Positions 1 to 11,900 of a stretch of DNA of 64,000 bases are shown piece after piece. The notes below the pieces were generated by a model. That model saw only the letters and a list, made by a program, of their open reading frames with translations. It did no database searches and was not told the origin of the DNA. A program made the translations under genes and the position numbers. Position 1 is the first letter of the stretch, and each line of letters opens with the position of its first letter. This DNA comes from Crambe crambe (taxonomy: Eukaryota > Porifera > Demospongiae > Poecilosclerida > Crambeidae): NCBI GenBank assembly GCA_963924555.1, contig OZ004585.1, forward strand, positions 5,221,488 to 5,285,487. The letters run 5' to 3'.

Positions 1-442
1 GATTCTTGGACTTGACCCCATGACTGAAGTGAATCTGTCATTAGCTTTCTCTCCTGATGTCGGTGTCTCAATGCTCAGAGTGTAAAACCTAGGCACTAGT
101 CTGGTTATGAATAAAGCCTTGATATGATATATAATGTGGTTATGCCAGCTAGATTGCTTTGAGAGTGCTGGCTAGCCACAAACAAACTGGTATTGGAGCA
201 GTGGAGCTGAAGGCAGGGTATACTCGTCCTACATTTTCATTTTGAGTACACTTTCATACCAATCCCTCTATAGCTAGCAGGTAATTAAATCATGATGCCA
301 AATCCCTTCCTTGACAAGAAATTATGAGCACAACTCTAAATTGAACCAAAAAATCCTTTGAAATGCATACATAGCTACTAAGTAGAAAAATGAATTTGTG
401 CTTCACAACAGAAAAGAAACATGCTCAGCAGAAAAATAATTA

Positions 443-605
443 CAGTGAAATCTGTAAGAGACCACCCTATTCAAAGACCACTTCTCTTTAAAGACCACTT
501 GGTTATTAATAGTGCTTGTACCATTAATTTTGTAAAGAGACCACCTGCATTAAGAGACCACCTTTTGGTGGCCCAGATGTCACTATATATAGACAGGTTT
601 CACTG
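443..605. mobile_element. TA-flanked MITE (Tc1/mariner-like ends), copy 1 only
   Basis: Imperfect terminal inverted repeats, CAGTGAAATCTG at the left and CAGGTTTCACTG at the right, are each flanked by TA, the target duplication of Tc1/mariner-type elements. The inside has several direct copies of AGAGACCACC. The matching place in copy 2 (about 29815) lacks it, so it inserted after the duplication or was lost from copy 2. It has no coding capacity. The superfamily is inferred from the TA only. Confidence 0.6.
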
Positions 606-1423
606 TATATGCATTTAAAATAACAGCATGCACAGTTATAGAACTATATTAATTTTATGCACACACAAAATTGAGTTTGACATGATAGGTAAAGATTGAA
701 TACCACTAGTGGTACTGTGCTACGTAATGAATAAAATGGTGTCCATATATATAGCCTCGCAGAACTGTCTGTATTTTCTATACAGTGGCTCAGAAATAGA
801 TATTCTATGATGGTTGTAGTAAGTACTCAAATAAATTCTAATGTGTCCACGAAAGCAGAAATATTTTGAAATAGAATATTATTTTTCAACTTAGTAGCTA
901 TGTATGTATCAGAGAGTGTAGTAGCACTGGTTAGTCCAGAATGGGCGTGGCTTCTCTCCAAATAAGACTTTCTGTATCTCTTCTATTCTTGCTACAGGCT
1001 CGACTAAACTGCTTACATCTGGAAAACAATACAGAAGATGATATGTCTGCTCAAACTCCTCCAGACCAGCGTCAACAATCGGCACCAGCCACCATCTATT
1101 TTTATGATTCGTTGATAGCAGGCTGTAACTTCATGATCCTTTCACATACGACAATCAAATTCATATCAACTTGTACAGTTATAACCACATAATATGCTTT
1201 TACCATCGTTATCCACAATCACTCTTATCGAACGACCTTTTATTAACGATACTAGGTCAGCCATTTTTAAAAATGACATCATGCACGTCTGTCATGATCA
1301 CTTGCACGCCAGCCAGAGATATCAGTACCCAGTGAACTATTAGCTTAGTAAAACATGAGTTGATACAGTATGTAAAGCCAAAAGGTCATATAAAAAGTAA
1401 AGAAATAAGTGAAGGGAAAAAAG

Positions 1424-1674
1424 TTTATGCTAGCTAAATAAAAGACCATGTAGTTGTACATTTATCTATAGCAGTTTCTGTGAACAAACATCTGCCTTCA
1501 ATAATGATACCTACACCACTGCTTAAACCAAACAAAAACACCTTTACACAATTAGCTAAAGCAGCTTGTAGGGATTATTATTGAAGGCAGCATAATTTTG
1601 ATGTTTGTTCACAGAAACTGCTATAGGTAAAAATACAGACTAACCCTACATGGCCTTTTTATTTAGCATAATTT
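1424..1674. repeat. Foldback repeat
   Basis: Nested inverted repeats. The outer arms read TATGCTAGCTAAATAAAAG at the left and its near reverse complement at the right. Inner arms of about 45 bp cover 1461-1507 and 1573-1630 and contain CAGTTTCTGTGAACAAACAT. It is absent from the matching part of copy 2. It is probably a non-autonomous foldback element. Confidence 0.6.
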
Positions 1675-1942
1675 TTTTCTCTTTCTCTTGTATAATATGT
1701 CCTTTGTGGCCATATAGCTACAAACAACCACTTGCCATCAAAGAAAGTGTAGATATCAAGCTAAACTTATTATTTCTACTTAAAGCCTACTTGGGGTTAT
1801 TAAAAGTACCGCGCTACATGCTCTATTATGCCATACAGCAGACTTATAGGTTGAGGGAGGAGCGATATACTATTCATATTACCTAGGATGCGGTTAGGGC
1901 AATATCAGGAAGCCAATACATTAATTTCCATTGTTGGCTTTA

Positions 1943-2035
1943 AAACAGTTAAACCATGCCTTGCCCTAGTGCTGTATAGTGTGGGCATCATGCAGTATAT
2001 CCTGTACAGCCCTCATAGGCATGGTTTAACTATTG
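1943..2035. repeat. Hairpin repeat, present in both copies
   Basis: Arms AGTTAAACCATGCC and GGCATGGTTTAACT enclose a second inverted pair around CTGTACAG. The same hairpin is at 30477-30592 in copy 2, with a longer matching stem, so it predates the 28-kb duplication. Confidence 0.6.
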
Positions 2036-2126
2036 CATAAGTTTGTGGGCACTATAAATTGTGTGTGAATACAGCAAAAGTTTGATCAAGCTAGTTATCA
2101 CCATTACGTACAAAACAATCAACTAC

Positions 2127-2934
2127 CTTCTCCTATCAATTTAACCAGCTGAATATGACGACCATGTATGATCAAGTTGGACTCATAAAAAATTCTGAAC
2201 ATTGAATTTTTTTCTCTCTCATCTTGAAGTGCTATAGAGTCCACTGCATCTGCAGGAATGTTTGATTCCAAGATTCATGCTTATCTTAAATCATTCCTTA
2301 CATACTTGTGCTACCAGAAGGTTCTGTATTTGCATTTCCATCTCTTGACCTACGTAGGTAAAAATTAAAATAATAGGGACTAATACTATTGCCCAGTAAG
2401 ATCTTTCAATGCTGACTCCCTTCAATTATTCTGTGTCCATGCATTGCAAAAAAATTCTAATAGGGACACTATTCTGTTTACCATTTTGGTGTTAGACACC
2501 TGACCTATCTTATTCACTATAGAAATAATTAAGATGTCAAGACACTTTAACATAACAAAATTAATCAAGACACTTTATTATTCTATGTCCCACACTATAC
2601 TGCTATAAAATGAAGGATACCTATGTATCTAGTTATAGGACACTTTATTCTGTATGTGCCACACTTTACTGCATGCTAGAACTAGTCGGGACACTTCATT
2701 CTGTGTTCCACTTCAGTGCTATAAAATATGGACACCTATTTATCCCAGAAGAGTCAACATTGAGAGGTTTATACTGTATTTTATCAACTTACATCACTTC
2801 TCTGATTTCTGTACTATTATCATGGCGGTTTTTGATAACATCATTTTTTATCCTCTTACAGACAATCCACAAGCATGTTGAAACCAAAATAACAATTATC
2901 ATCAATGGTACGGCCAGAATGAATAAGACAAAAT
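2127..2934 (-). CDS. A1 transmembrane and juxtamembrane exons
   Basis: Exon 2793-2934 encodes a hydrophobic helix starting [20 protein letters not shown], followed by the basic stop-transfer CKRIKN. The 44-bp exon 2306-2349 and exon 2127-2249 carry the cytoplasmic juxtamembrane part, ending [13 protein letters not shown]. These exons have the same sizes (142, 44 and 123 bp) in A2. A 1-bp length difference from A2 at about 2256-2260 lies upstream of the acceptor and is therefore intronic. Confidence 0.8.
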
Positions 2935-5900
2935 CTGAAACTGAATGTATGAAGTGTTTTTAACTTTCGTGAATATTCTTTAGAGACACTGACCACACCC
3001 ATTGTAGTTACATAATTATTATAGCCAGTTAGTTAGCTAAAGCCAAAAAACAAAGAATTAGCTACTAGTAGGAAATGTTAATTGTGAGGTATAAATTGAA
3101 GTGTGAACAGTACATGATTGAAACCTTGAAATCTTACCCCATAAAAGTTTCCCACCACGTATGGTATAATGATAGGATTTGATTCTGATCAATCTTCCAC
3201 ACGAGAAACGGTTGCTGTTATTTTTGTTCTTCAACACTAATCCAGTGCAGTTTTAGCTTATGAAGCAAGTAGTTATTTTTAAGCCATTTAATTGCAATTG
3301 TGCAAAACAAGACTTCCCTTACATTGTGTGGTGGTGGTATACTCATCTACCAGTGCTGTGATCACTGGCTATACACCAGAGTATGTTAAATATTATGTGT
3401 GCAACAGTGTTGAACTGCACGCATACTTTACCTCTGCATTCATCGCCACGCATCACATATCCTGCCCTGCAAGTACATGTGAAGTAACCATTGGTGTTAT
3501 TACATACTCTATTGGCATAAAGAGAACAGTTATGGAGTCCACGAGCACATTCATCTTCATCTAATAAGATTATAAAAAATTGTCATGTCAGAAAATCACT
3601 ATGTAGCTCCTCTTCATTGGACATTGGAACATTTTTATAACTGTAAACTTATAATTAGGATGAAACAAGCTATACAGAAGTGGCAGTGACATCTAATCAT
3701 GGTTTTTTTCTTTCACCTTGATGTAGGCGACCTGCTAATTCATGCAAATTCCGCTAAAAATAGCTATACAAAGTAATCATCTTTAACAGCTACAAGGATA
3801 AATACCTTCACATGTTCTTTGATCAAGTGACAGGATGTATCCAGACTCACACAAGCATATAAAAGAGCCATTGGTATTTTTACATGAATGACTGCAGGTG
3901 CTATTTTCACATTCGTTAATGTCTGCATGGTTGATAAAAAAATACCCATCACTTTTGGAATGAATTGGCACACTCCAGACTGCCTTATAGCATGCACAAG
4001 TAGTTAAGTGGTATTGGTGCATTTAATCTCCACAATGGAGTGATAAAAAGTGGAACTAGGGATGTAGCTCGAGAAATTATAAGTGAGCTAAGTCTAATAA
4101 TAACACATCAACACAGCCGAGCTGGGACTCTGGAAGCTCATGCAGAGTGCAGTCAGTATACAGTGTAAGAATGTAATCCACATGTATACTTTATAATAAT
4201 GATAATTGCAATATTGATTTGATAGCAAAGCCTAATATATAGGAACACTGAGAATTATTGCTAACTAGCTATAGCTATCAAGCTGACACATTCAAGTGTT
4301 ACTGCAACACACACCATTTAACATTGTATAGTCACTTTGCTTGATGTTAATTTTTTTACAGTGGCAGCTCATAATTATTTATAGCTACCTATAACAATCA
4401 TTGAGGTTACCAATGCAAATGTTGCTAGAAGGGTCTGCTGAATGATATCCATCACGACACCTGCATGTAAAGCTGCCATCATTATTGATGCAATGGGTTG
4501 AATCCAGGTCACAATTATGTGTTGCTGCAGTGTGACACTCATTAGTATCTAAAAATTTTGAAAATTATTTTCATGACTTTACAAAAAACAACAACTTTTC
4601 ACAGAATAATATGATGTATGATAATTGGGGTGAACAGAGTGATCCCAACACTAAGGAGTTGGTTGAAAATTTTCTTCCATGTTTGTATGTCCTAATGTTG
4701 TTTCTTTCATGATGATCTTGAGCATGCATATTCACCCACAATGCTTGCATTTCCCCATCACAGTCTGGCAACAAATAGTAGATTTGGTCAGTTATGTAAA
4801 ATTTTGGTAGCATAGAAATTGCCTTGAACTAAGCACTGGCTAAGTTCTCGAGTTTCAACTGGTCCGGAGTAGAAGTCTCAGTAAACAGCTGTAAAAGTTT
4901 GTTAGGCTAAAAGCTTAGGCAGCATTTAGCTAGAATTATGAAGTTACTAAGTTATCTATATTTTTTTCTTCCTTGAGCTTCGATCGGAGCTTGGCATTGA
5001 TAGAATGCAAGAAATGAGATTCTTTCTTATGTGAGTTCGAAACTACACCCTCCATCTTTGCTGTTCAATATTAATTTTAGTGTGGGGGTGGTGTATCTGG
5101 AAATAATGTTCATGCAGTTTACGGACACTTCCCTGAGCTTTTTAAGAGCTGTTACTCTGTGGCATCATAGAAGATAGGGGAGATAATGGTATTATGAATA
5201 TTATGAAACACTTTCTTGGAATCCATTTTCCTACATGGTTAGCCCTACCCCTTGCCCTACGTAAATACTGAAAGTCTATGATTTGTGAGGCATTTGGCAT
5301 TATCTTCAGAATGTAATCATTCCAAAATCTTTATGTACTTAATATATGGTTTGTAAACTTTTAATGAGTACGAGGGATGTATCCAGTTTAACCCTTTGGC
5401 ATCAAAAATCATGCACATGCATGCAGTTATCCAGGAGAAATATACTGCTCATCATTGGCATGTCGGCACTATCAGTAAACAGAGATCTCAGAAAACAATA
5501 TAACTATCTGGTAAACTCTTTGATTCAAGTGATTTCACTTTGAAGAAGCTTTGATATTTGCTTTCGGTACTCTTTTTTCTCTCCAAAGGAATGACTAGAA
5601 ATGCAGGCCTATACTTGCCTATGTTGTTTGGAGGAGAAGAAGCGGTCAAAAACAGTGGCTTGTGCAGCTCGAGCTGCAAGTCAGGTTGTCATGGGGATCA
5701 GTGTCCAATTTATCATGTGGTGTGTCGATCCCTTCTTGAGCCAGAGCTAGAAAAGAAGATGGCACTACTGAACGTAAAGGGCTAAAGCTCAAGGCCCGAG
5801 GGTGTGCAGTGTTCGAGGGCCAAGAGCTTTAAATCCAGATACTCCCAAGCAGGAGGGATAAATTATAATTATTTTTTGTGTCTGCCAAGTCCGAAGGCAG

Positions 5901-8900
5901 TGCGCAAAGCACCAGCTTGCTGTTGACCAGCTAGAATATTCTGTTTTTTATACTAGCTACTCTCAGAAAAGCTTGTTGGGTTTGAAATGTGGAATATTAT
6001 TCATTGACAACGGTGCACATTTATAATGATATTCATTGACCACTTTCCACATTTCAAACCCAACAAGCTTTTCGGAGAGTAGCCAGCATAAAAGGCAGAA
6101 CTTCCAAGCTGTCTTACTGCATGGGCTGGCCAATTTGTTCCTAGTTGCCCCACTAGGTCAGTGCCGAATCATGGTACCCTGCCCTGCATGGGTGAGTTAA
6201 GCACAGTGAGTGCGTGGGTGGGTGGCAGCTTTGGGCTGGGCATGACACAACAGGCTATATAGCTATAATATGTACAGTGAAGTAAATTTCTGTTTATTCA
6301 CCTGTACATGTTATCCCATCAACACCAATGGAGTATCCATCTCTACAGGTGCAAGTGTGATGTGTAGCATTACGTGTACAATTAAAAGTACAGTTATTGG
6401 TGATGCCGTCCTGACATTGCGTGTCATCTGTACGGGTGGGAAGAGGATAAAGAGTAAATAATTATAGAGGAGCAGATTTTTTTAAACATGGACTACCTTA
6501 AGCTTGTTGATAACCACTCTAGCAATAATGCACGGTGCTATACACTAGTATGCAAAGGCCATTACAATGGAAACTCTAGATACATAATTATGTATGGCAA
6601 CTCTTGATGCTTAGTGTGTGTTATTCCTTACACAATGTATTCCAGGACACAGAGTACCTACTCACCGCATTTTGAAATGATAGTTGTTTCATTAAAAGAG
6701 CCTACACGATTTTCCTTCTTGCAGGTAACACCAAGTCTCTCCACAGATCCCAGAGTAGTGAGATTAATAACCAAATGAGTATCATTGATCAAAACTGCTA
6801 AATAGGAATCATTCCCTAAAATGTGTGTGTCTGTGGTCCCATTTCCTGTGACAAACCAAGTCGTTGTTGGAACAGGTATGATATTGACATTCCGTGTCTT
6901 GCACTGCAGAACTGCAGTTTCGTCTGTGAAGTCATTGCCTTCCAGACAAAAATTGTTCCCAATATCATAAACTAATCCAGTTATCGGACGGACAACTGCA
7001 TGTGAAATGGAAAATGCTATTTATCATCAGTTAGCTACAATATGCACGAAGTGGAAATGCTATTAGGAGATCATGCATGGAGCACTTGGTTGAAGATGCA
7101 ATGCTAATAATGGATGTGACATCATAATGGTCTACATGCATTGAAGTAAAACCTCCGAATAACAACCACCTTTGGGGACAGGTCCTTTGCCTAGTTGAGA
7201 TTGAGGATGGCCTCTCTTCTTTTATAACCCGTCTAATATTTTATTGGTGAATAATTTTATTTTGTACCTGCAGTATTTGTATTCAAAACAAAACTTCTAT
7301 CTGAAAATAAACACTGTAAAGCTATTTAACTTACTTAAAGAATACAGGAGCTGCTGATCGAAAAAAAAGAAAAAAAAAAGAAAAAAAAAAAAAGAGCTAC
7401 TACACCAGATGGCTTCATGACAAATCTTAGAGCTTTCTTTCTACTAGTAGTTGTACTTGAGGACATAGTTATACATAGTTTCTGTTCAGAGTTTGGAGTG
7501 TCTGCTCATCTGGAAGGTCAATCTGTTCCACTTATTATAGAGCGTCTACATGGCTGCTCTTTAGGAGCTTGTTGTTCGGAGGTTTCAATTATACTTTGAA
7601 AGTTATTACAATTTACCTTATACATGTGTAGTTATCTTAGGTCTTAGAACTCTATCAATTATTATGCAATCACCTTGATTTACTCTTATTTCTGGACGAA
7701 TACCACCTATAAATAATTATTATGACAAGGAACTAAGTTCTGAAAGATAAAGAATGCAGGATGATTGAACTGCAGCTATACCGTAGCATACCTATGCATT
7801 CATCACGGTTACTAGGAGAAGGAAAATATCCAACAGAGCAGCTGCAGGTGAAACTACCATCCATATTGTTACAAACGCTATTAGCTGAACAGTTATGAAG
7901 ATCGTTCGCACATTCATTGATATCTAAAAAGGAAAAAATGAGTATTATACCAAGTAAACTAACGTACAATATCAATTTTGTGGAAATGTTCTTATTACAT
8001 GAAATTTACTAATGTACATGTATGTAAAAGCTAATCACAAGTGAGCAAGATAGTAAACACAAAATTTTCACCAGTATTCTTAGTAGCAAATTTGACTTAT
8101 TTTAGCTGCTGGATCAATTTCCCCCTTCTCATGAAGGTTAGCTGATATACAGTGTATATGGGAATTATTATAGTGTAAATTTCATGGCTTGCAAAGATTG
8201 ATTGCTGAGAACAATTCATTCCTGAACAAATCATTATAAACATAGAATGATATGCTATAAGGTGATGTACGTATGTACCTAAACATTGAATTCCATTTCC
8301 AAAAAAGCCTTGTTTGCAGGAACATATGAAGCTCCCATCAGTGTTAATGCATGACCCATCGGGGTGACAATTGTGAAGATTAGTTGCACACTCATTCAGA
8401 TCTATTTTTTTAAATGAAAGCAATGCAATGGCAATGACAGACACACAGACACAAGTAGTTGCAATATTCAGTCCACTAAACCATGGAGAAACCCTTTCCT
8501 TCCCTCCCCCCAATTCAAGGCTTTATCTTACCACGACAGCGTACTCCATTCTGGTCCAACTCAAAAAGGTAGCCTGGATTACAGAAGCACTGTGATGGAT
8601 TGCCATTGCTGAGCATGGGAAGACATCGGCATGCATGAATGGTCTCTGGATTACAGATACCTGGAGGGACATGATAATGAACAAAGATGAGAGGAAGTTA
8701 CCATGATGTGATGGAGAATTAAATATGGTACAACTTAAACCACACATTCCAAGAAAAATGATAGATGCTAGCCAATCTATTGCCTTGGAAAATGGTTATG
8801 TATAACACTGCTTGTGGTTAGCATCCTCCTACAGTATGTATGCAGCTGGGATCACCACTTACATGCATGCTGACAGCAATATCTTAGTCTAAGAAGTTGA

Positions 8901-11900
8901 AGCACTAAATGATTTTTCACTGCTTTTTATGTTGCACGAATATACCCTAGTTATATAAATATAGCTAACTATTCACATACTGGTCATGAAACAACTGTTT
9001 CCATTTCCACGGTAACCTTGTCGACAGTTGCAGCTAAAGGATCCATTGGTGTTGGAACAATTAGCATTCTCATCACAGGTGTCCAATTCGAGAGCACACT
9101 CGTCAATATCTGCCAGAAGAGAACATCAGAGAGCATAGTTGCACTCACTATTATATATATGGACTAGCTATGTAGTCTACATACAACGGAAGAACTTGTA
9201 TACCCATTTTAGTTCTGTATATCCAAAGAGCTACGTACCGACTTCTGTCATGCATGTTAGCAATAGTAAATTAGCCACTACAAACATCCTAACATCACAC
9301 TCTGACTTCTGACATGGTTGTAGGAAGCAGTCAGACAATTGACCATGGCCTAACCACCGACTGTTTCACCTAGCTACTGTTTCCAAACAACACTGTAAAG
9401 ATGATAATGCCCTGTAACTAACCAATCAGATTGCAGACCTAATGTTCTAAGATATTGCTCTAAAAATTCATAGCTTCAGGGTTTCCCAAGATCATCCAGG
9501 GATTTGGCCATAATAGGTGTCCGGGGATTTTATTAATTTATAATGGCTGAGTTATTATTGTGGTCAGTATTTTTTGATTAAGGAAATTATCTTCCTTATG
9601 GTTATTGCTTGAAGTTTCGATGACCATTGGGATATGATCCAAGGGATAACTTCTGGCTGGAGGCTCAGTGCAACCATTTATAGTTGATTTAGTTTAGCAA
9701 TAGCTATACATACTGAAGCTATACAGAGTCATTTGGAATTTGGGGTAGCTCAGTGTGAATTCCACCTCTCAGTAGCTATACTCAATACTGGCATATAAGT
9801 CCTGGGCATTAATTTTTCCATCCAATCAATTTAGGTCAAGTCACTTTAGTGGATCCTGTAGAACTACTATGTACACATGGGTTATAATACTTGCGTACCT
9901 TTACAGGTGAATCCATCCGCTGTCATGTAGTAACCAGGTTGGCATGTGCAAGAGTAGGAGCCATTATTGTTGAAACAAATGTCAGAACATCTATCAATAC
10001 CCATTTCACACTCGTCAATATCTGAAATAATAATTATAATTATACCGCAGTGATTTTTGCACTCTGAACCATATAGCTACAGCTATTCCCTTATTTGTGC
10101 ATTAATCAATCCACAAAAATTCCAGTTGCTTAAGAATAGCACTTAGGCAAATATTGGCAGTAAGCACTAATCATGATCGAATATTAATTAGATCCCAATT
10201 GTAAAAAAAACCTAGATAGCTATGACTGTAAGCTACTGTAAATACCTTCACACGTTCCATTTCTTGAAGTAAAGTTGAAGCCTTTATTGCAGAAACAATT
10301 TTTTGTCATACCTTCTCCTTCACACGTACAATTCTCATCAGGTAACTGTTGCTGACATCTAATCAAAGCTTCTAATATTTATGAAGCTTTGAGTAAATTA
10401 TACACTCTCCCTAACAACTTAATGCAACTGAATTTAGGAATAAGGAACACTGCACATACTTCTGCAAAACATTAAAACCTATTAATATTTACAAAGTTTA
10501 TTTGTATGAATTGAGCTAGGAAAAGTTTTAATGTTGCATTCTATAATCAATAACAATTTCTGCTCAAAGTGCTTAATCCCTTCTCCTAGATTCTATATAA
10601 TATTATGTGGAAACAACTGAGTGCAAAGGCAAGCTGTACTTTAATAAGGGAAAAAACATTTCTGTGAAATGAAAAAATCCCTACATATACGTCGGGTAGC
10701 TTCAAATTATAGTGTACGTATATGTAGGGATTGTTGGCTGGATATACAGAACAAAGATTGATCCCATTTCCACTCCCTACCCTTGTTTCCTTACTTTTTT
10801 GAGCAATGGTCATCCCTACATTTTTTTCATTTCACGGATATTTTTCCCCTTGCTTGTTCCTGGTCTTTTTTTCTCTCTCTTTATGGTTTCATGTATGTAT
10901 GCATAAATGCAAGAGTTCATTCTTCTATGTGTATGCAGTGACAGAAGTTTCTTGTTCTCCAATAGCATAGCAGCCTAATGATTTATCAGCGAGTTACGGC
11001 TTGAAATGTTGAGCGTATACTTGGAGGTCGAGGATGCAGATGAATCTGAAATAGAGTCCATGGTCCGGTAGATGGATTGGTGAATCTAGAATCCCCGAGT
11101 TGATAGAGTTCGAGTAGTCTATGATTGATCTAAAGCTAGCTAGCTAGCTTTTGGCTAGCTGAGTAATTTCGAAAAATTGGATATCAAATATATGCGCATG
11201 CGTATTATAAAAAAAATGGCTTCCAATAATTAAGTTAGTCAAGTACTGTGTTCCGTAGTGTGTCCTTTTTACATCGGCTCTTTTGAGGATTGATGAGTAC
11301 AAAAAATTGTAGTTGGTAGAATTTGGAGTGGATTTATCTAGAAATCATAGCTGTAGCTTGAGTAGTTTGAGAGATATGGTTGTCTAAGAAGAATAAGAAT
11401 GATAATAGAGAAGAAGAAGAATCCAGCGATTTACCTGCTTGCTGTATTTCTGAAACGGTAAGCTCCCTGGTCCTGTAACTTGGTCTGCACTTCGTAGTAG
11501 GCTCTAGTAGGCTGGATAATCATTCACAGTAGCTTTTGTTAAGTCTAAGTGGGGGAACTAGAATTTCACTTTTGTATTAGTCTATAGGCGGCGCGTGCAG
11601 CCGTCCGTGTCATCACTACATAGAGAGAGCTACCTCTCTCTCTGATAGGCTACCCACTCAATTATAAGTGTGTGAATGTCGATGGGGCCAATGTAAGTTC
11701 TAAGTGAAGTGTTTCGACAAGGTAAAGATCCTGGGTTATATTTCAATGATGCATATAACTGTAACTTTGCTTAGATTCTAAAAAATAGAAGGGGGTGGGG
11801 GAGGTCATTTTCATCACCCAGTCAAAGATCGGTGAAGTATGGATGGTGAAGAGTCATAGACTTTCAGCATTCAGTTGTAGAGAGCCAAAACTTATTATCT

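Larger units (their letters stand above)
1..2126. other. A1 intron (juxtamembrane-to-kinase), non-coding
   Basis: No supported coding exon. By comparison with A2, where the next kinase exon lies about 4 kb below the juxtamembrane exon, this is the start of the same intron of A1, and the A1 kinase exons fall left of base 1. The stretch matches 27071-27190 and 29450-30660 of copy 2, which carries an extra 2.2 kb insert. It holds a MITE and two foldback repeats listed separately. Confidence 0.7.

Noticed and set aside
7417-7599. Plus-strand open frame with a hydrophobic start ([12 protein letters not shown])
   Set aside because: Lies in an A1 intron, has no splice or domain support, and is broken in copy 2 by changes; treated as chance.
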